Position numbers and translations under genes: made by a program. From contig JALFVE010000016.1 in assembly GCA_022787085.1 (NCBI GenBank), positions 1 through 64,000 of the forward strand: a DNA stretch of 64,000 nt, in the 5' to 3' direction. Positions within the stretch are counted from its first letter, which is position 1, and each line of letters starts with the position of its first letter. Shown here piece by piece: positions 49,671 to 58,478 of the stretch. The notes beneath the pieces were generated by a model. That model searched no databases, had not been told where the DNA came from, and saw only the letters and a program-made list of their open reading frames with translations. Origin of the DNA: Oscillospiraceae bacterium. Lineage in GTDB: Bacteria; Bacillota; Clostridia; Oscillospirales; Ruminococcaceae.

Positions 49671-50053
49671 TTTTCTCCCCCCTTTATGAATAAGTATACT
49701 TAATCAGCTTAATTTTATCACATTTGCACTCTGTATTTCAACGTCTCAGGCAGCTTTTTTCTCATTTTTGTTAAAAATAGCCGAAAATTGCTCTGATTTT
49801 TTTCAAGTCTTATAAAAATTATCTTTAAAATTTCGCTTGTAGTTAATGAAATTTTATAGTATAATATAAATGTATAATTTTGCCGACACGAAAATCATTT
49901 CGCAAAAAGGCAGATTATCATATTTATTTATTTCTTGCGGCAGCCGGCTGCGATAACTTAAATATTTATACATAAATTTAATCTCTGAGGGAACTTTTTT
50001 CCTCCCGATGGGAACGGGCAGCAAGTGCCCTCACGGAAAGGACGGTAAACATA
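49671..50053. other. Intergenic region and long leader of the chemotaxis operon
   Basis: 383 bp without a gene between divergent flagella-related operons. After the promoter at 49837-49865 there is a leader of about 180 nt with several short GC stems, for example around 49934-49952 and a CCC/GGG-rich segment at 49986-50036. It did not match any riboswitch consensus known to me. Confidence 0.5.
49837..49865 (+). promoter_or_regulatory. Sigma-A promoter of the chemotaxis operon
   Basis: TTGTAG at 49837-49842 and TATAAT at 49860-49865, 17-bp spacer. A GCCGACAC sequence about 17 bp further on resembles a sigma-D -10 box, but no matching TAAA lies at the right distance. Confidence 0.65.
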
Positions 50054-52480
50054 ATGGCTCGGTTTGAAGCAGGCATGGAATCAATGGTTGATATGTACAT
50101 ATTTGAAACCACTTCCCTCTTGGAGCAGCTTGACCAGATACTCATGAAAACCGAAAATGAAAACAGCTTCGGTGAGGAGGAGATCAACGAGATCTTCCGC
50201 ATAATGCACACTATCAAGGGCTCCTCGGCTATGATGGGTCTTGACAATATGTCCCACCTTGCTCATGCTATTGAAGATATGTTCTATATTATCAGGGAGG
50301 ATAACCCTGTTATTTCCGATATGAAAAGCCTCTATGAGCTGGTATTCACCGCCTCCGACCTGCTCAAGGCTGAGATAGACCTTGTTCAGGACGAGGACAG
50401 CGAGCCTACCGATTTCAGCGATCAGATGACTAAGATCAAGAATTTTGCGGCTATGCTCAAAAACGGCGGCACACCCGCTCCTGAATCGGCTGCTGAGACT
50501 GCTCCCGCAGCTTCGGAACAGCCAGCCGACGAAATGATAACCGTTTCCATGGGCGGCGGCGATAACAGCACCACCGTTAAGGTCACCTTCGAGGACGACT
50601 GCAAGATGGAAAATCTCCGTGCCCTGCTGGTTATCAATAATATCAGGAATGAATGCTCCATGCTCAAGTTTGAGCCCGAGGATATCGAGGATAATTCCGA
50701 CACAGCCGCTTATATTGTGGAAAACGGCTTCATTATTCACTTCACCCCCGCTCAGACCACTGCGGAGGATATCATCAGCCTTATCGGAAGCACCATGAAC
50801 GTCAAGGCCTGCGAGGTCATTTCCATGGGCGGCGAAAAGACCGAGGAGGTTCCCGCTTACACCCTCACCTGCGCAAAGGTTGAGTTTGCAGAGGACTGCA
50901 AGATGGAAAATCTCCGTGCTCTCATGGTCATTAACAATATCCGTGAGGAATGTGAGCAGCTTGCATTCGTTCCCGCTGATATCGAAACAAATCAGTCCTC
51001 GGCTCAGGTCATCAGAGACAACGGCTTCCTTGTCTATTTCAAATCGGAATACGGCGACGACGCTATTCTCAAGATAATCGGCGAGACCCCGAATGTTTCA
51101 AGCGTTACCGTTCTGAACACAGGCTCGGATTCTCCCGCACAGGCTGAAGCCGCTCCCGCTTCCGCACAGGCTGCTCCGTCAGAGGCTCCCAAGCCCGAAA
51201 GCAAGCCCGCTGAGGATAAGAAGGCAGAGGCAGCCCCCGCTCCCAAGGCTGAAAGCAAGCCGGCAGAGAAAAAGCCCGCAGAGAACAAATCCTCGGGCGC
51301 AGCAAAGCAGTCCCTTATCAGCGTAAATCTCTACAAGCTGGATCAGCTTCTCGATCTGGTGGGCGAGATAGTTATCACAGAAGCAATGGTTACTTCAAAC
51401 CCCGATCTCAAGGGCATGAGGCTGGACAATTTCCAGAAGGCTGCCCGTCAGCTCAGAAAGCTCAATTCCGAGCTTCAGGATATTGTTATGTCCATCCGAA
51501 TGGTGCCTATTTCGGGTGCGTTCAATAAAATGACCCGAATCGTCCGTGATATGAAGGTAAAGCTCAATAAGGACGTTGACCTTATCTTCGAGGGCGAGGA
51601 AACAGAAGTTGATAAATCCATCATCGACAACCTGAACGATCCCCTTATGCACATGGTCAGAAATTCCATGGACCACGGCATTGAGGAAACTGCCGAGGAG
51701 CGTATCGCTGCAGGCAAGAACCCCAAGGGAAAGATCACCCTTTCCGCATACAGCTCATCGGGAGAGGTCGTTATCGTCGTTGCCGATGACGGCATGGGAA
51801 TGAATCCTGAAAAGCTCCTTGACAAGGCTGAGAAAAACGGCATCCTCACCAAGCCCCGCTCCGAATACACCGAAAAGGAAGCTCTGGGTCTTATCATGCT
51901 CCCCGGCTTCTCCACCAACGAGACTGTTACCGAATATTCGGGCAGAGGCGTTGGTATGGACGTTGTAAGGCAGAATATCGAAAAATGCGGCGGCACAGTT
52001 TCCGTTGACTCGAAGATCGGCGAGGGCACAAGCTTTATCATCAAGATTCCTCTCTCCCTCTCAATTGTGGACGGTATGGAGGTTTCTGTCGGAAATTCCA
52101 TCTTCACCATCCCCATCAGCTACATCAAGGAATCCTTCAAGCTCAAGCCCAATCAGGTCCTCAGAGACACCGACGGCAGAGAGATGGTAATGATAAGAGG
52201 CGAATGTTATCCCCTTATCCGTCTCTACGAGCTTTATGACTTAGACGGCGCTAAGACCGACCTCTATTCGGGTATCATTATCCTCATAGAATCCGACGGA
52301 AAGTGCGCCTGCCTCCTTGCCGATGAGCTTATCGGCGAACAGCAGGTGGTTGTAAAGCCCTTCCCGCTCCTGCTCAATAACTTCAACGTTAAGCAGAACG
52401 GTATGTCGGGCTGCTCTATCCTTGGAGACGGCTCCATCACCATTATCCTTGACGTAAGCAACATCATATCCGATTTTTAA
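50054..52480 (+). CDS. cheA: Chemotaxis histidine kinase CheA with duplicated P2-type domain
   Basis: An 808-residue kinase. P1 Hpt domain with phospho-accepting His52 in RIMHTIKGSSAM. Two similar P2-like domains (about residues 174-258 and 274-358), both with DCKMENLRAL and VINNIR. An Ala/Pro/Lys/Glu linker to about 415. The P3 dimerisation and P4 ATPase domains follow, with MHMVRNSMDHGIE (N box), VADDGMGMN (G1) and GRGVGMDVV (G2), then a C-terminal CheW-like P5 domain. It phosphorylates CheY and CheB. It is the first gene of cheA-cheW-cheR-cheB-cheW. Confidence 0.97.
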   Translation: MARFEAGMESMVDMYIFETTSLLEQLDQILMKTENENSFGEEEINEIFRIMHTIKGSSAMMGLDNMSHLAHAIEDMFYIIREDNPVISDMKSLYELVFTASDLLKAEIDLVQDEDSEPTDFSDQMTKIKNFAAMLKNGGTPAPESAAETAPAASEQPADEMITVSMGGGDNSTTVKVTFEDDCKMENLRALLVINNIRNECSMLKFEPEDIEDNSDTAAYIVENGFIIHFTPAQTTAEDIISLIGSTMNVKACEVISMGGEKTEEVPAYTLTCAKVEFAEDCKMENLRALMVINNIREECEQLAFVPADIETNQSSAQVIRDNGFLVYFKSEYGDDAILKIIGETPNVSSVTVLNTGSDSPAQAEAAPASAQAAPSEAPKPESKPAEDKKAEAAPAPKAESKPAEKKPAENKSSGAAKQSLISVNLYKLDQLLDLVGEIVITEAMVTSNPDLKGMRLDNFQKAARQLRKLNSELQDIVMSIRMVPISGAFNKMTRIVRDMKVKLNKDVDLIFEGEETEVDKSIIDNLNDPLMHMVRNSMDHGIEETAEERIAAGKNPKGKITLSAYSSSGEVVIVVADDGMGMNPEKLLDKAEKNGILTKPRSEYTEKEALGLIMLPGFSTNETVTEYSGRGVGMDVVRQNIEKCGGTVSVDSKIGEGTSFIIKIPLSLSIVDGMEVSVGNSIFTIPISYIKESFKLKPNQVLRDTDGREMVMIRGECYPLIRLYELYDLDGAKTDLYSGIIILIESDGKCACLLADELIGEQQVVVKPFPLLLNNFNVKQNGMSGCSILGDGSITIILDVSNIISDF

Positions 52481-52499
52481 AGAAAGGGGAGCTTTTGCC

Positions 52500-52967
52500 A
52501 TGAGCAGCATTACAAATGAAGAAAATAAGGATATTGTCACCGCAGGCGGCGAGGTATTGCTTTTCACCCTCGACGATGTGGTTTACGGTATCGAGATAAA
52601 ATATATCAACGAGATCATTGGCATTGAACAGATCACCGTGGTTCCCAAGGTTCCCGACTATATTAAGGGTATCATCAATCTCCGCGGAAAAACCGTGCCC
52701 ATAATCAGCGTGAGAAGGCGCTTCGGCAAGGAGGAAATCCCCTACGATGAGCGCACCTGCATAATCGTTCTCGAGTTTGACGGCGGCAATCAGGCGGGTA
52801 TCATCGTTGACAGGGTCAGAGAGGTCACTCAGGCTAAGCCCGAGGAGATCTGCGCTACCCCCACAAACAAAAACGTCAATGCAAATCACTATATCAAGAA
52901 TATTATCGAAAATTCCGAGGGAATCAAGCTTCTTCTCAACTGCGAAAAGCTGGTAATGGAGCAGTGA
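52500..52967 (+). CDS. cheW: Chemotaxis coupling protein CheW (first copy)
   Basis: A 155-residue adaptor that links receptors to CheA. The CheW signatures VYGIEIKYINEIIG, VPDYIKGIINLRGKTVPII and the late LLLNCEKL strand are all present. It lies 19 bp after cheA behind an AAAGGGGAG ribosome-binding site. A second CheW gene ends the operon; the two share fold and motifs but clearly differ in sequence. Confidence 0.95.
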   Translation: MSSITNEENKDIVTAGGEVLLFTLDDVVYGIEIKYINEIIGIEQITVVPKVPDYIKGIINLRGKTVPIISVRRRFGKEEIPYDERTCIIVLEFDGGNQAGIIVDRVREVTQAKPEEICATPTNKNVNANHYIKNIIENSEGIKLLLNCEKLVMEQ

Positions 52968-52992
52968 TTCTCTTTGTCGGAGGTACCATGCC

Positions 52993-53802
52993 ATGCTGAA
53001 GCTTACGGATAACGACTTTTTCCGTCTCGTTGAATTTATTAAGACAAATTACGGTATCAATCTTGAAAAAAAGCGGGTGCTTATTGAGGGACGGCTGACG
53101 GGTATCGTTTCGCAAAGCGGCTTTGACAGCTTTACAGATTATATTAACTATGCCCTGAGCGACAGCAGCGGAAAGGAAACTATCCGTCTGGTAAACAAGC
53201 TCACCACCAACCACACCTTCTTTATGAGAGAGCCTGAGCATTTTTCATTCCTTGAAAGCGTGGTGCTTCCCTATATCGAATCCACCGTCAGGGATAAGGA
53301 CGCTCGTATCTGGTGTGCTGCATCCTCCACAGGACAGGAGCCCTACACCATCGCCATGACCATTGACGAATATTTCGGCGGCAGAAAGGCAGGATGGGAT
53401 ACCACTATCCTCGCCACCGACCTTGACACCGACGTTCTGCGCACTGCCAAGGCGGGGATCTATTCGGAGGAGATGCTGAACGGTCTCCCCGATAAGTGGA
53501 TAGATAAATATTTCCGCCGACTTGACGGCGATAACTATCAGGTTGTGGACAGCATCAGGAACGAGGTTGTTTTCAAGAAATTTAACCTTATGGATCCCAT
53601 TGTCTGCAAAAAGCCCTTTGACCTGATAAGCTGCCGCAATGTTATGATCTATTTCGATGCCGACACAAAAAACGCCCTTATTGAACGCTTTTACGATGTT
53701 ACCAAAAAGGGCGGCTACCTTTTCATCGGTCATGCCGAAAACGTTTCGAGAGACACAAGATATTCATACATAAAGCCCGCTATCTACAGGCGGGAGAAAT
53801 AA
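52993..53802 (+). CDS. cheR: Chemotaxis receptor methyltransferase CheR
   Basis: A 269-residue SAM-dependent enzyme that methylates Glu residues of chemoreceptors. The N-terminal helical domain ends in TTNHTFFMREPEHF. SAM-binding motif IWCAASSTGQEPYTIAM, the later ILATDLDTDVL, and FDLISCRNVMIYFD complete the pattern. It is 25 bp after cheW. Confidence 0.96.
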   Translation: MLKLTDNDFFRLVEFIKTNYGINLEKKRVLIEGRLTGIVSQSGFDSFTDYINYALSDSSGKETIRLVNKLTTNHTFFMREPEHFSFLESVVLPYIESTVRDKDARIWCAASSTGQEPYTIAMTIDEYFGGRKAGWDTTILATDLDTDVLRTAKAGIYSEEMLNGLPDKWIDKYFRRLDGDNYQVVDSIRNEVVFKKFNLMDPIVCKKPFDLISCRNVMIYFDADTKNALIERFYDVTKKGGYLFIGHAENVSRDTRYSYIKPAIYRREK

Positions 53803-53882
53803 ATCTGCGGCGTTTCCGCAGCCGTTTCCCCAAAAGACGCTGCCGGTAACTGACGCTGAAGCTGCGAGGTATATCAACACCC

Positions 53883-54929
53883 ATGATTAAAGTTCTCATT
53901 GTAGATGATTCATTAATGTTCAGGGAGCTGCTTAAAAAAAGGCTCTCGGAATACGACGGCATCACCGTTGCAGCCACAGCCTCCGATCCCTATGAGGCAA
54001 GAGATAAAATTCTGGAGCTTGAACCCGATGTTATGACTCTGGACATTGAAATGCCCCGTATGGACGGTGTGAAATTCCTGAAAAGGCTTCTTCCCCAATA
54101 TTCCATCCCCGTTATCGTCATATCCTCCCTCGCCGCAAAAGCAGATGAGGCGGTGAGAGCGGGTGCTGTGAGCTTTTGCCTCAAGCCCGATGTATCCTCC
54201 CATTCCGAGATAGACAAATTTATCACAAAGGTGGCTTCGGATATCGAAAAGGCTGCCAAGGGCAATTCCCGCCAATTCAGCGAAGAGCTTCCCCGCAGCG
54301 GAGGTCACACTCCCCCGCCGAAGCCCGATGGGCTTTATAACAAGGGCGGTATTGAGATAATCGCTCTGGGTGCCTCCACAGGCGGAACAGATTCCCTTGA
54401 AAAGGTCATTCTCGACCTTCCCAAGGACTGCCCTCCCATTGTGATAACCCAGCATATGCCCCCCGTTTTTACCAAAATGTACGCCGAGCGCCTGAACCGC
54501 AGCACTCACTTTGCCGTTTTTGAAGCCTCAGACGGAATGAGACTGAAATCCGGTATGTGCGTTATCGCTGCAGGCGGATTCCAGATGGAGCTTCACAGAG
54601 ACAGCAAGGGCTATTATATCTCCAGCAAGGAGGGCGAAAAGGTCTCGGGGCATTGCCCCTCGGTGGATGTGCTGTTCACAAGCGTTGCAAAATGCGCAGG
54701 CAATGCCGCCGCAGCTGCCATTCTCACCGGAATGGGCGCTGACGGCGCAAAGGGTCTGCTTAAAATAAGAAAAGCAGGAGGCTACACCGTAGGTCAGAAC
54801 AAGGAGACCTGCGTTGTTTACGGAATGCCCATGGAGGCAATGAAATTAGGCGCCGTCTGCGACGAGGTCGCTCTTGAGGATATCGGCGGTATGCTTAAAA
54901 AGAAGATGAAATATCCCGAAAGGAGCTGA
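53883..54929 (+). CDS. cheB: Chemotaxis response regulator / methylesterase CheB
   Basis: A 348-residue protein. Receiver domain about residues 1-120 with VDDSLMFREL and phospho-acceptor Asp in TLDIEMPRMDG. Methylesterase domain about 155-345 with the catalytic Ser (GASTGGTDS), His (ITQHMPPVF) and Asp (TGMGADGAKGL). It removes receptor methyl groups opposite to CheR. An 80-bp gap before it has no promoter recognised, so it is probably part of the cheA transcript. Confidence 0.96.
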   Translation: MIKVLIVDDSLMFRELLKKRLSEYDGITVAATASDPYEARDKILELEPDVMTLDIEMPRMDGVKFLKRLLPQYSIPVIVISSLAAKADEAVRAGAVSFCLKPDVSSHSEIDKFITKVASDIEKAAKGNSRQFSEELPRSGGHTPPPKPDGLYNKGGIEIIALGASTGGTDSLEKVILDLPKDCPPIVITQHMPPVFTKMYAERLNRSTHFAVFEASDGMRLKSGMCVIAAGGFQMELHRDSKGYYISSKEGEKVSGHCPSVDVLFTSVAKCAGNAAAAAILTGMGADGAKGLLKIRKAGGYTVGQNKETCVVYGMPMEAMKLGAVCDEVALEDIGGMLKKKMKYPERS

Positions 54930-54934
54930 TAATT

Positions 54935-55408
54935 GTGGAGGAAGAAAAATTCCTGACCTTCCAGCTGTCGGGGCAGACCTTCGCTATCGAAATAAGCTGC
55001 GTCAAGGAAATTCTTAACGGCTGCGGAAGCATTTCCCCCGTACCCGAGTTTCCCGAATACGGCAAGGGCGTTATCAATCTCAGAGGCGATATCGTTCCCA
55101 TAATCGACATGAGAGTGCGCTTCTGCCTCCCCCCAATGGAAAACAGCGACAAAATATGCATTATCGTCACCGAATCAAAGGGCAGCGCAAAATCCGAATA
55201 TTTAGGCTATGTGGTGGATACCGTCTGCGCTGTGGTGGATTTCGATACAACCCTTATCTCCCCTCCCCCCTCGATATCGGGAATCGCAAGCAAATATATC
55301 AAGGGCGTCTATAAGGGAAACGGCGAGATCATCATGATAATCTCACCCGAGCTTCTGCTCACAGATCCCATGATAGAAGCCATCGACCAGTATATGGAAG
55401 GCAAATAA
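54935..55408 (+). CDS. cheW: Chemotaxis coupling protein CheW (second copy)
   Basis: A 157-residue CheW starting with GTG 54935, with AAGGAG about 10 nt upstream and 5 bp after cheB. Motifs FAIEISCVKEILNG and PEYGKGVINLRGDIVPIIDMR mark the family. Two CheW proteins in one operon may couple different receptor sets to CheA. A strong terminator follows. Confidence 0.93.
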   Translation: MEEEKFLTFQLSGQTFAIEISCVKEILNGCGSISPVPEFPEYGKGVINLRGDIVPIIDMRVRFCLPPMENSDKICIIVTESKGSAKSEYLGYVVDTVCAVVDFDTTLISPPPSISGIASKYIKGVYKGNGEIIMIISPELLLTDPMIEAIDQYMEGK

Positions 55409-55417
55409 CTTTATTTC

Positions 55418-55440
55418 GGGCGAAGCGCTGTGCTTCGCCC
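55418..55440 (+). terminator. Terminator of the chemotaxis operon
   Basis: A perfect 9-bp GC-rich stem (55418-55426 with 55432-55440), 5-nt loop, followed by a T-rich run. Confidence 0.88.
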
Positions 55441-55522
55441 TTTGCTTTTTGTATATTTTTTATATAAATATACTATTAGCATTATTTTTCTTGAATTTTT
55501 CAAAAAAATATTCCGAGAATAC

Positions 55523-55550
55523 TAAACTTTTATAAACCATATGCCGATAT
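55523..55550 (+). promoter_or_regulatory. Sigma-D (sigma-28) promoter of the late flagellar operon
   Basis: TAAA at 55523-55526 and GCCGATAT at 55543-55550 with a 16-bp spacer, matching the flagellar sigma-D consensus of Bacillus. It lies 78 bp before flgM, whose product inhibits that sigma factor. Confidence 0.85.
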
Positions 55551-55627
55551 ATATTGTAAGAGCATTAGGGTAACTATGTAAAAATTTCAATATCAAAGGG
55601 TATCCCCTCAGGAAAGGCGGAGATTTT

Positions 55628-55915
55628 ATGGAAATCAAGAATTACACAAGTGCGCTCAACGCCTACAAATATGCCGGCGAAGCTGCTTCAAGATCCGTGA
55701 ACAGGGTCTCCCGGGATAAAAGTAAAAATACCGATAAGGCTGAATTTTCCGTTTCGGCAAGAGCAAGCTTCTCGGACTCTCTGAAATCTGCGGCAAAGGC
55801 TGCGGCTGACAGCTCGGCTTCCCCCGAAAGGCTCGCCGCTCTCTCGGCTAAGATCGCCGACGGCAGCTACAATGTGTCCTCTGAGGATATTGCAGATTCC
55901 ATAATGGGTCTGTAA
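55628..55915 (+). CDS. flgM: Anti-sigma-D factor FlgM
   Basis: A 95-residue protein with a disordered N-terminal half and the C-terminal sigma-binding helices RLAALSAKIADGSYNVSSEDIADSIM-like (about residues 66-92), the FlgM signature. It holds sigma-D inactive until the hook-basal body is complete and FlgM is removed. As first gene behind a sigma-D promoter it closes a negative feedback loop. Confidence 0.92.
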   Translation: MEIKNYTSALNAYKYAGEAASRSVNRVSRDKSKNTDKAEFSVSARASFSDSLKSAAKAAADSSASPERLAALSAKIADGSYNVSSEDIADSIMGL

Positions 55916-55949
55916 GCCTCACCCCCCCTCTCGGAAAGGAATGAACTTA

Positions 55950-56399
55950 ATGGATTATAAGGCGCTTATCGACTTTTTTGATGAGTATAACGCTCATTTC
56001 AAAAGCTTTCTTAAATTTGAATACTCCAAGATGGATATGCTGAATAAGGGCGATATCGAAAAGCTGACAGCTGCCCTTTCCTCAGAGCAGGCTTTCATAA
56101 TGAAAAGCAATTCTCTCGAAAAGCAGCGCCTGGCGCTTCTGGGAAAGGATAACGATAAGACCTTCGAGCAGATAGTAAGCGATGCCCCCGAGGAGTATAA
56201 AGCCCGTCTCGACGAGCAGCGCATAAGCCTTTCCGAAATGATATATAAAATAAAGGAGCTTAACGATACAGCCAATATTATCGTTTCCGAAAGACTGAAA
56301 AAGATTCGCAGTGCCGTGGGCGAGCTTGAGACCTATAACGGCAGCGGCACCGTTCAGAAAGGAAGCGTTACAGGCTCCAAGATACTGAATAACGCTTGA
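55950..56399 (+). CDS. flgN: Flagellar export chaperone FlgN-like
   Basis: A 149-residue, fully helical coiled-coil protein without clear sequence motifs. Its position between flgM and flgK is the conserved location of flgN, the chaperone for FlgK and FlgL. ATG 55950 lies 9 nt after AAAGGA; the ATG at 55941 abuts that site and is rejected. Confidence 0.82.
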   Translation: MDYKALIDFFDEYNAHFKSFLKFEYSKMDMLNKGDIEKLTAALSSEQAFIMKSNSLEKQRLALLGKDNDKTFEQIVSDAPEEYKARLDEQRISLSEMIYKIKELNDTANIIVSERLKKIRSAVGELETYNGSGTVQKGSVTGSKILNNA

Positions 56400-56438
56400 T
56401 ACTTCGCCACTTTTTGCTTTTGAAAGGATAGAAATAAT

Positions 56439-58445
56439 ATGGCTTCATCATTTTTCGGATTATACGTCCAGAGAGACGGTCTTCAGCTTGCGCAGAAGGG
56501 TCTCGATATAACAGGACATAATATTACTAATATAAAAACTGAGGGCTACAGCAGGCAGCGTCTGGACGTTGTTTCAGTCGCAAACACCGCAGGCTGCCTC
56601 GGCTATAATACACAGACAACTCTGGCAGGCAAGGGCGCAGACGCTGTGGGCGTTACCCAGATAAGAGACAAGCTCCTTGACGCCAAGGTGAGAAGATACA
56701 GCGCAGAGCTTTGCGATACAGGCGCAAAAACCAACGTCCTTGCGGATATTGAGGATATTCTCGATGACGTTGAAAATGACGAGGCTGGTCTCAGCGCAAT
56801 TTTCGGTCAATTAAAGGCATCCTTCCAGTCCTTCTCCTCAACAGGCGCTGACAGGCAGGATCTCGCCACCGTTTCCATGAACTCCGCCGAATCCGTTATT
56901 AACGTTATCAAAAATTTCAATACAAGAATAGGCGAGGTTGAGCTTGCAACAAGAGAGGATATCATTGCCACCAATGACAGGGTAAACACCATTCTGAACC
57001 AGCTCGCCTCCCTGAACAAGCAGATAAAAGACGCTTATGTCCAGATGGATAACGTGTTCGCCACCAGAAGCGGCTATCAGGCTGAGATAGACTACGGTCC
57101 TCTGGAACTCAAGGACAGCTTCAACAAGCTCTGCGACGAGCTTTCACAGTATATGAACATCAACGTTGAGCAGCAGGCTGACGGTACTTATGACGTTAAA
57201 TTTGCCGATGTTCCGCTGGTACATAACGATTCCTATGCCAAGACCGATATCGTCTTTTCCGACGAGCTTGAGGCAAGAAACGATTTTGCAGAACTTCATA
57301 TAAGCTCCCTCAACTCCCAGAAGGAATGGGATAAGTGTGAGCGTGAGATTACTCCTGCCATATCTGCACAGCCAGAGCTTGAAAAGATGGTCAAGGACCT
57401 TAACGAATACATCTATGCAGGCAAGGTAAAGACTGCCTGCGAGCTTGAGCGGGATATTATCGGCAAGGCAAATGAGCTGGGCGTTGATTACTCCCCCATT
57501 TTCATCAACAATAAGGATATAATGTCCGAAAAGCAGATCGAAAATCTTCCCACCTATGCGATCGAGGTAACAGAGCGCACCGAAAAGCTCTCGGACGGCT
57601 CCATAAGCGGTCTTTTCGATACATATAACGGCAAGGGCTGCTATTCTCAGGTGGGAGAGAATAACTACAACGGCATCAAGTATTATCAGGAGACTATCCG
57701 CTCCTTTGCCAATACAATGGTAAGAGAATTTAATGCCATCTATGATGAATATAATAATTCCGATGAAGCCAAGGCTCTTCAGGATGCTGCAGCTGACAAG
57801 GCAGAGGAAAAGCTCAGAGCCGATGTGACCGCCGAATACATGGATGAAAACGGCATTACAGACGAATCCGCTCTCACCGATGCTCAGAAGGCGGAGATAG
57901 ATGCCAAGGTGAATGAGACCCTTGAGGACGTCCGTGCAGAAGCGATTGAAAAAACCATATTCAAGCTCTTTGAATTTGAGGACGGCTCCCTTGAGGACGG
58001 CAGCGTGCCCGATCTCAAGATCGCAGACACATGGCGTGAAAGCGTCCTCCGCTGCGTTCATCCCAATGTTGACGCCGACGGAAAGCTCGATTATAACTAC
58101 GATGAGCTTGACAATGCCTATATCAATAAGATCCTCTCCGTATTCGAGGGCAAATATGAATTTGGCGAGGAGCCCGATAAATTCACCTTTGAGGGATTTA
58201 TACAGTATTACGGTCAGACCATAGGCGGCGATCTGGAATATGAGCTTGGAAACTTTGATTCCACAAACATCATGCTCCAGAGCGTTTCCGATGCAAGAGA
58301 CGAGGTCATGGGCGTTAGCATGGACGAGGAGGGCGTCAATATGATGAACTACCAGAAATGGTACAACGCCATCTCCCGAATGATCTCCGCCCTTGACGAG
58401 TGCCTTGACAAGCTTATCAACGGCACAGGAAAAGTAGGACTTTGA
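56439..58445 (+). CDS. flgK: Flagellar hook-associated protein 1 (FlgK)
   Basis: A 668-residue hook-filament junction protein. The N-terminal flagellar rod-type helix carries LQLAQKGLDITGHNITNI and EGYSRQR. The C-terminus ends in the matching helix (GVNMMNYQKWYNAISRMI). The central region contains a Glu/Ala/Lys-rich helical insert (about residues 440-510) not usual in short FlgK proteins. It lies 39 bp after flgN. Confidence 0.94.
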   Translation: MASSFFGLYVQRDGLQLAQKGLDITGHNITNIKTEGYSRQRLDVVSVANTAGCLGYNTQTTLAGKGADAVGVTQIRDKLLDAKVRRYSAELCDTGAKTNVLADIEDILDDVENDEAGLSAIFGQLKASFQSFSSTGADRQDLATVSMNSAESVINVIKNFNTRIGEVELATREDIIATNDRVNTILNQLASLNKQIKDAYVQMDNVFATRSGYQAEIDYGPLELKDSFNKLCDELSQYMNINVEQQADGTYDVKFADVPLVHNDSYAKTDIVFSDELEARNDFAELHISSLNSQKEWDKCEREITPAISAQPELEKMVKDLNEYIYAGKVKTACELERDIIGKANELGVDYSPIFINNKDIMSEKQIENLPTYAIEVTERTEKLSDGSISGLFDTYNGKGCYSQVGENNYNGIKYYQETIRSFANTMVREFNAIYDEYNNSDEAKALQDAAADKAEEKLRADVTAEYMDENGITDESALTDAQKAEIDAKVNETLEDVRAEAIEKTIFKLFEFEDGSLEDGSVPDLKIADTWRESVLRCVHPNVDADGKLDYNYDELDNAYINKILSVFEGKYEFGEEPDKFTFEGFIQYYGQTIGGDLEYELGNFDSTNIMLQSVSDARDEVMGVSMDEEGVNMMNYQKWYNAISRMISALDECLDKLINGTGKVGL

Positions 58446-58478
58446 TCCCCTCTTGATAATATAAGGAGTTGAATCCCT

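Noticed and set aside
49877-49895. Sigma-D promoter ahead of cheA based on GCCGACAC
   Set aside because: No TAAA box at 14-16 bp upstream, unlike the clear sigma-D promoter at 55523-55550.
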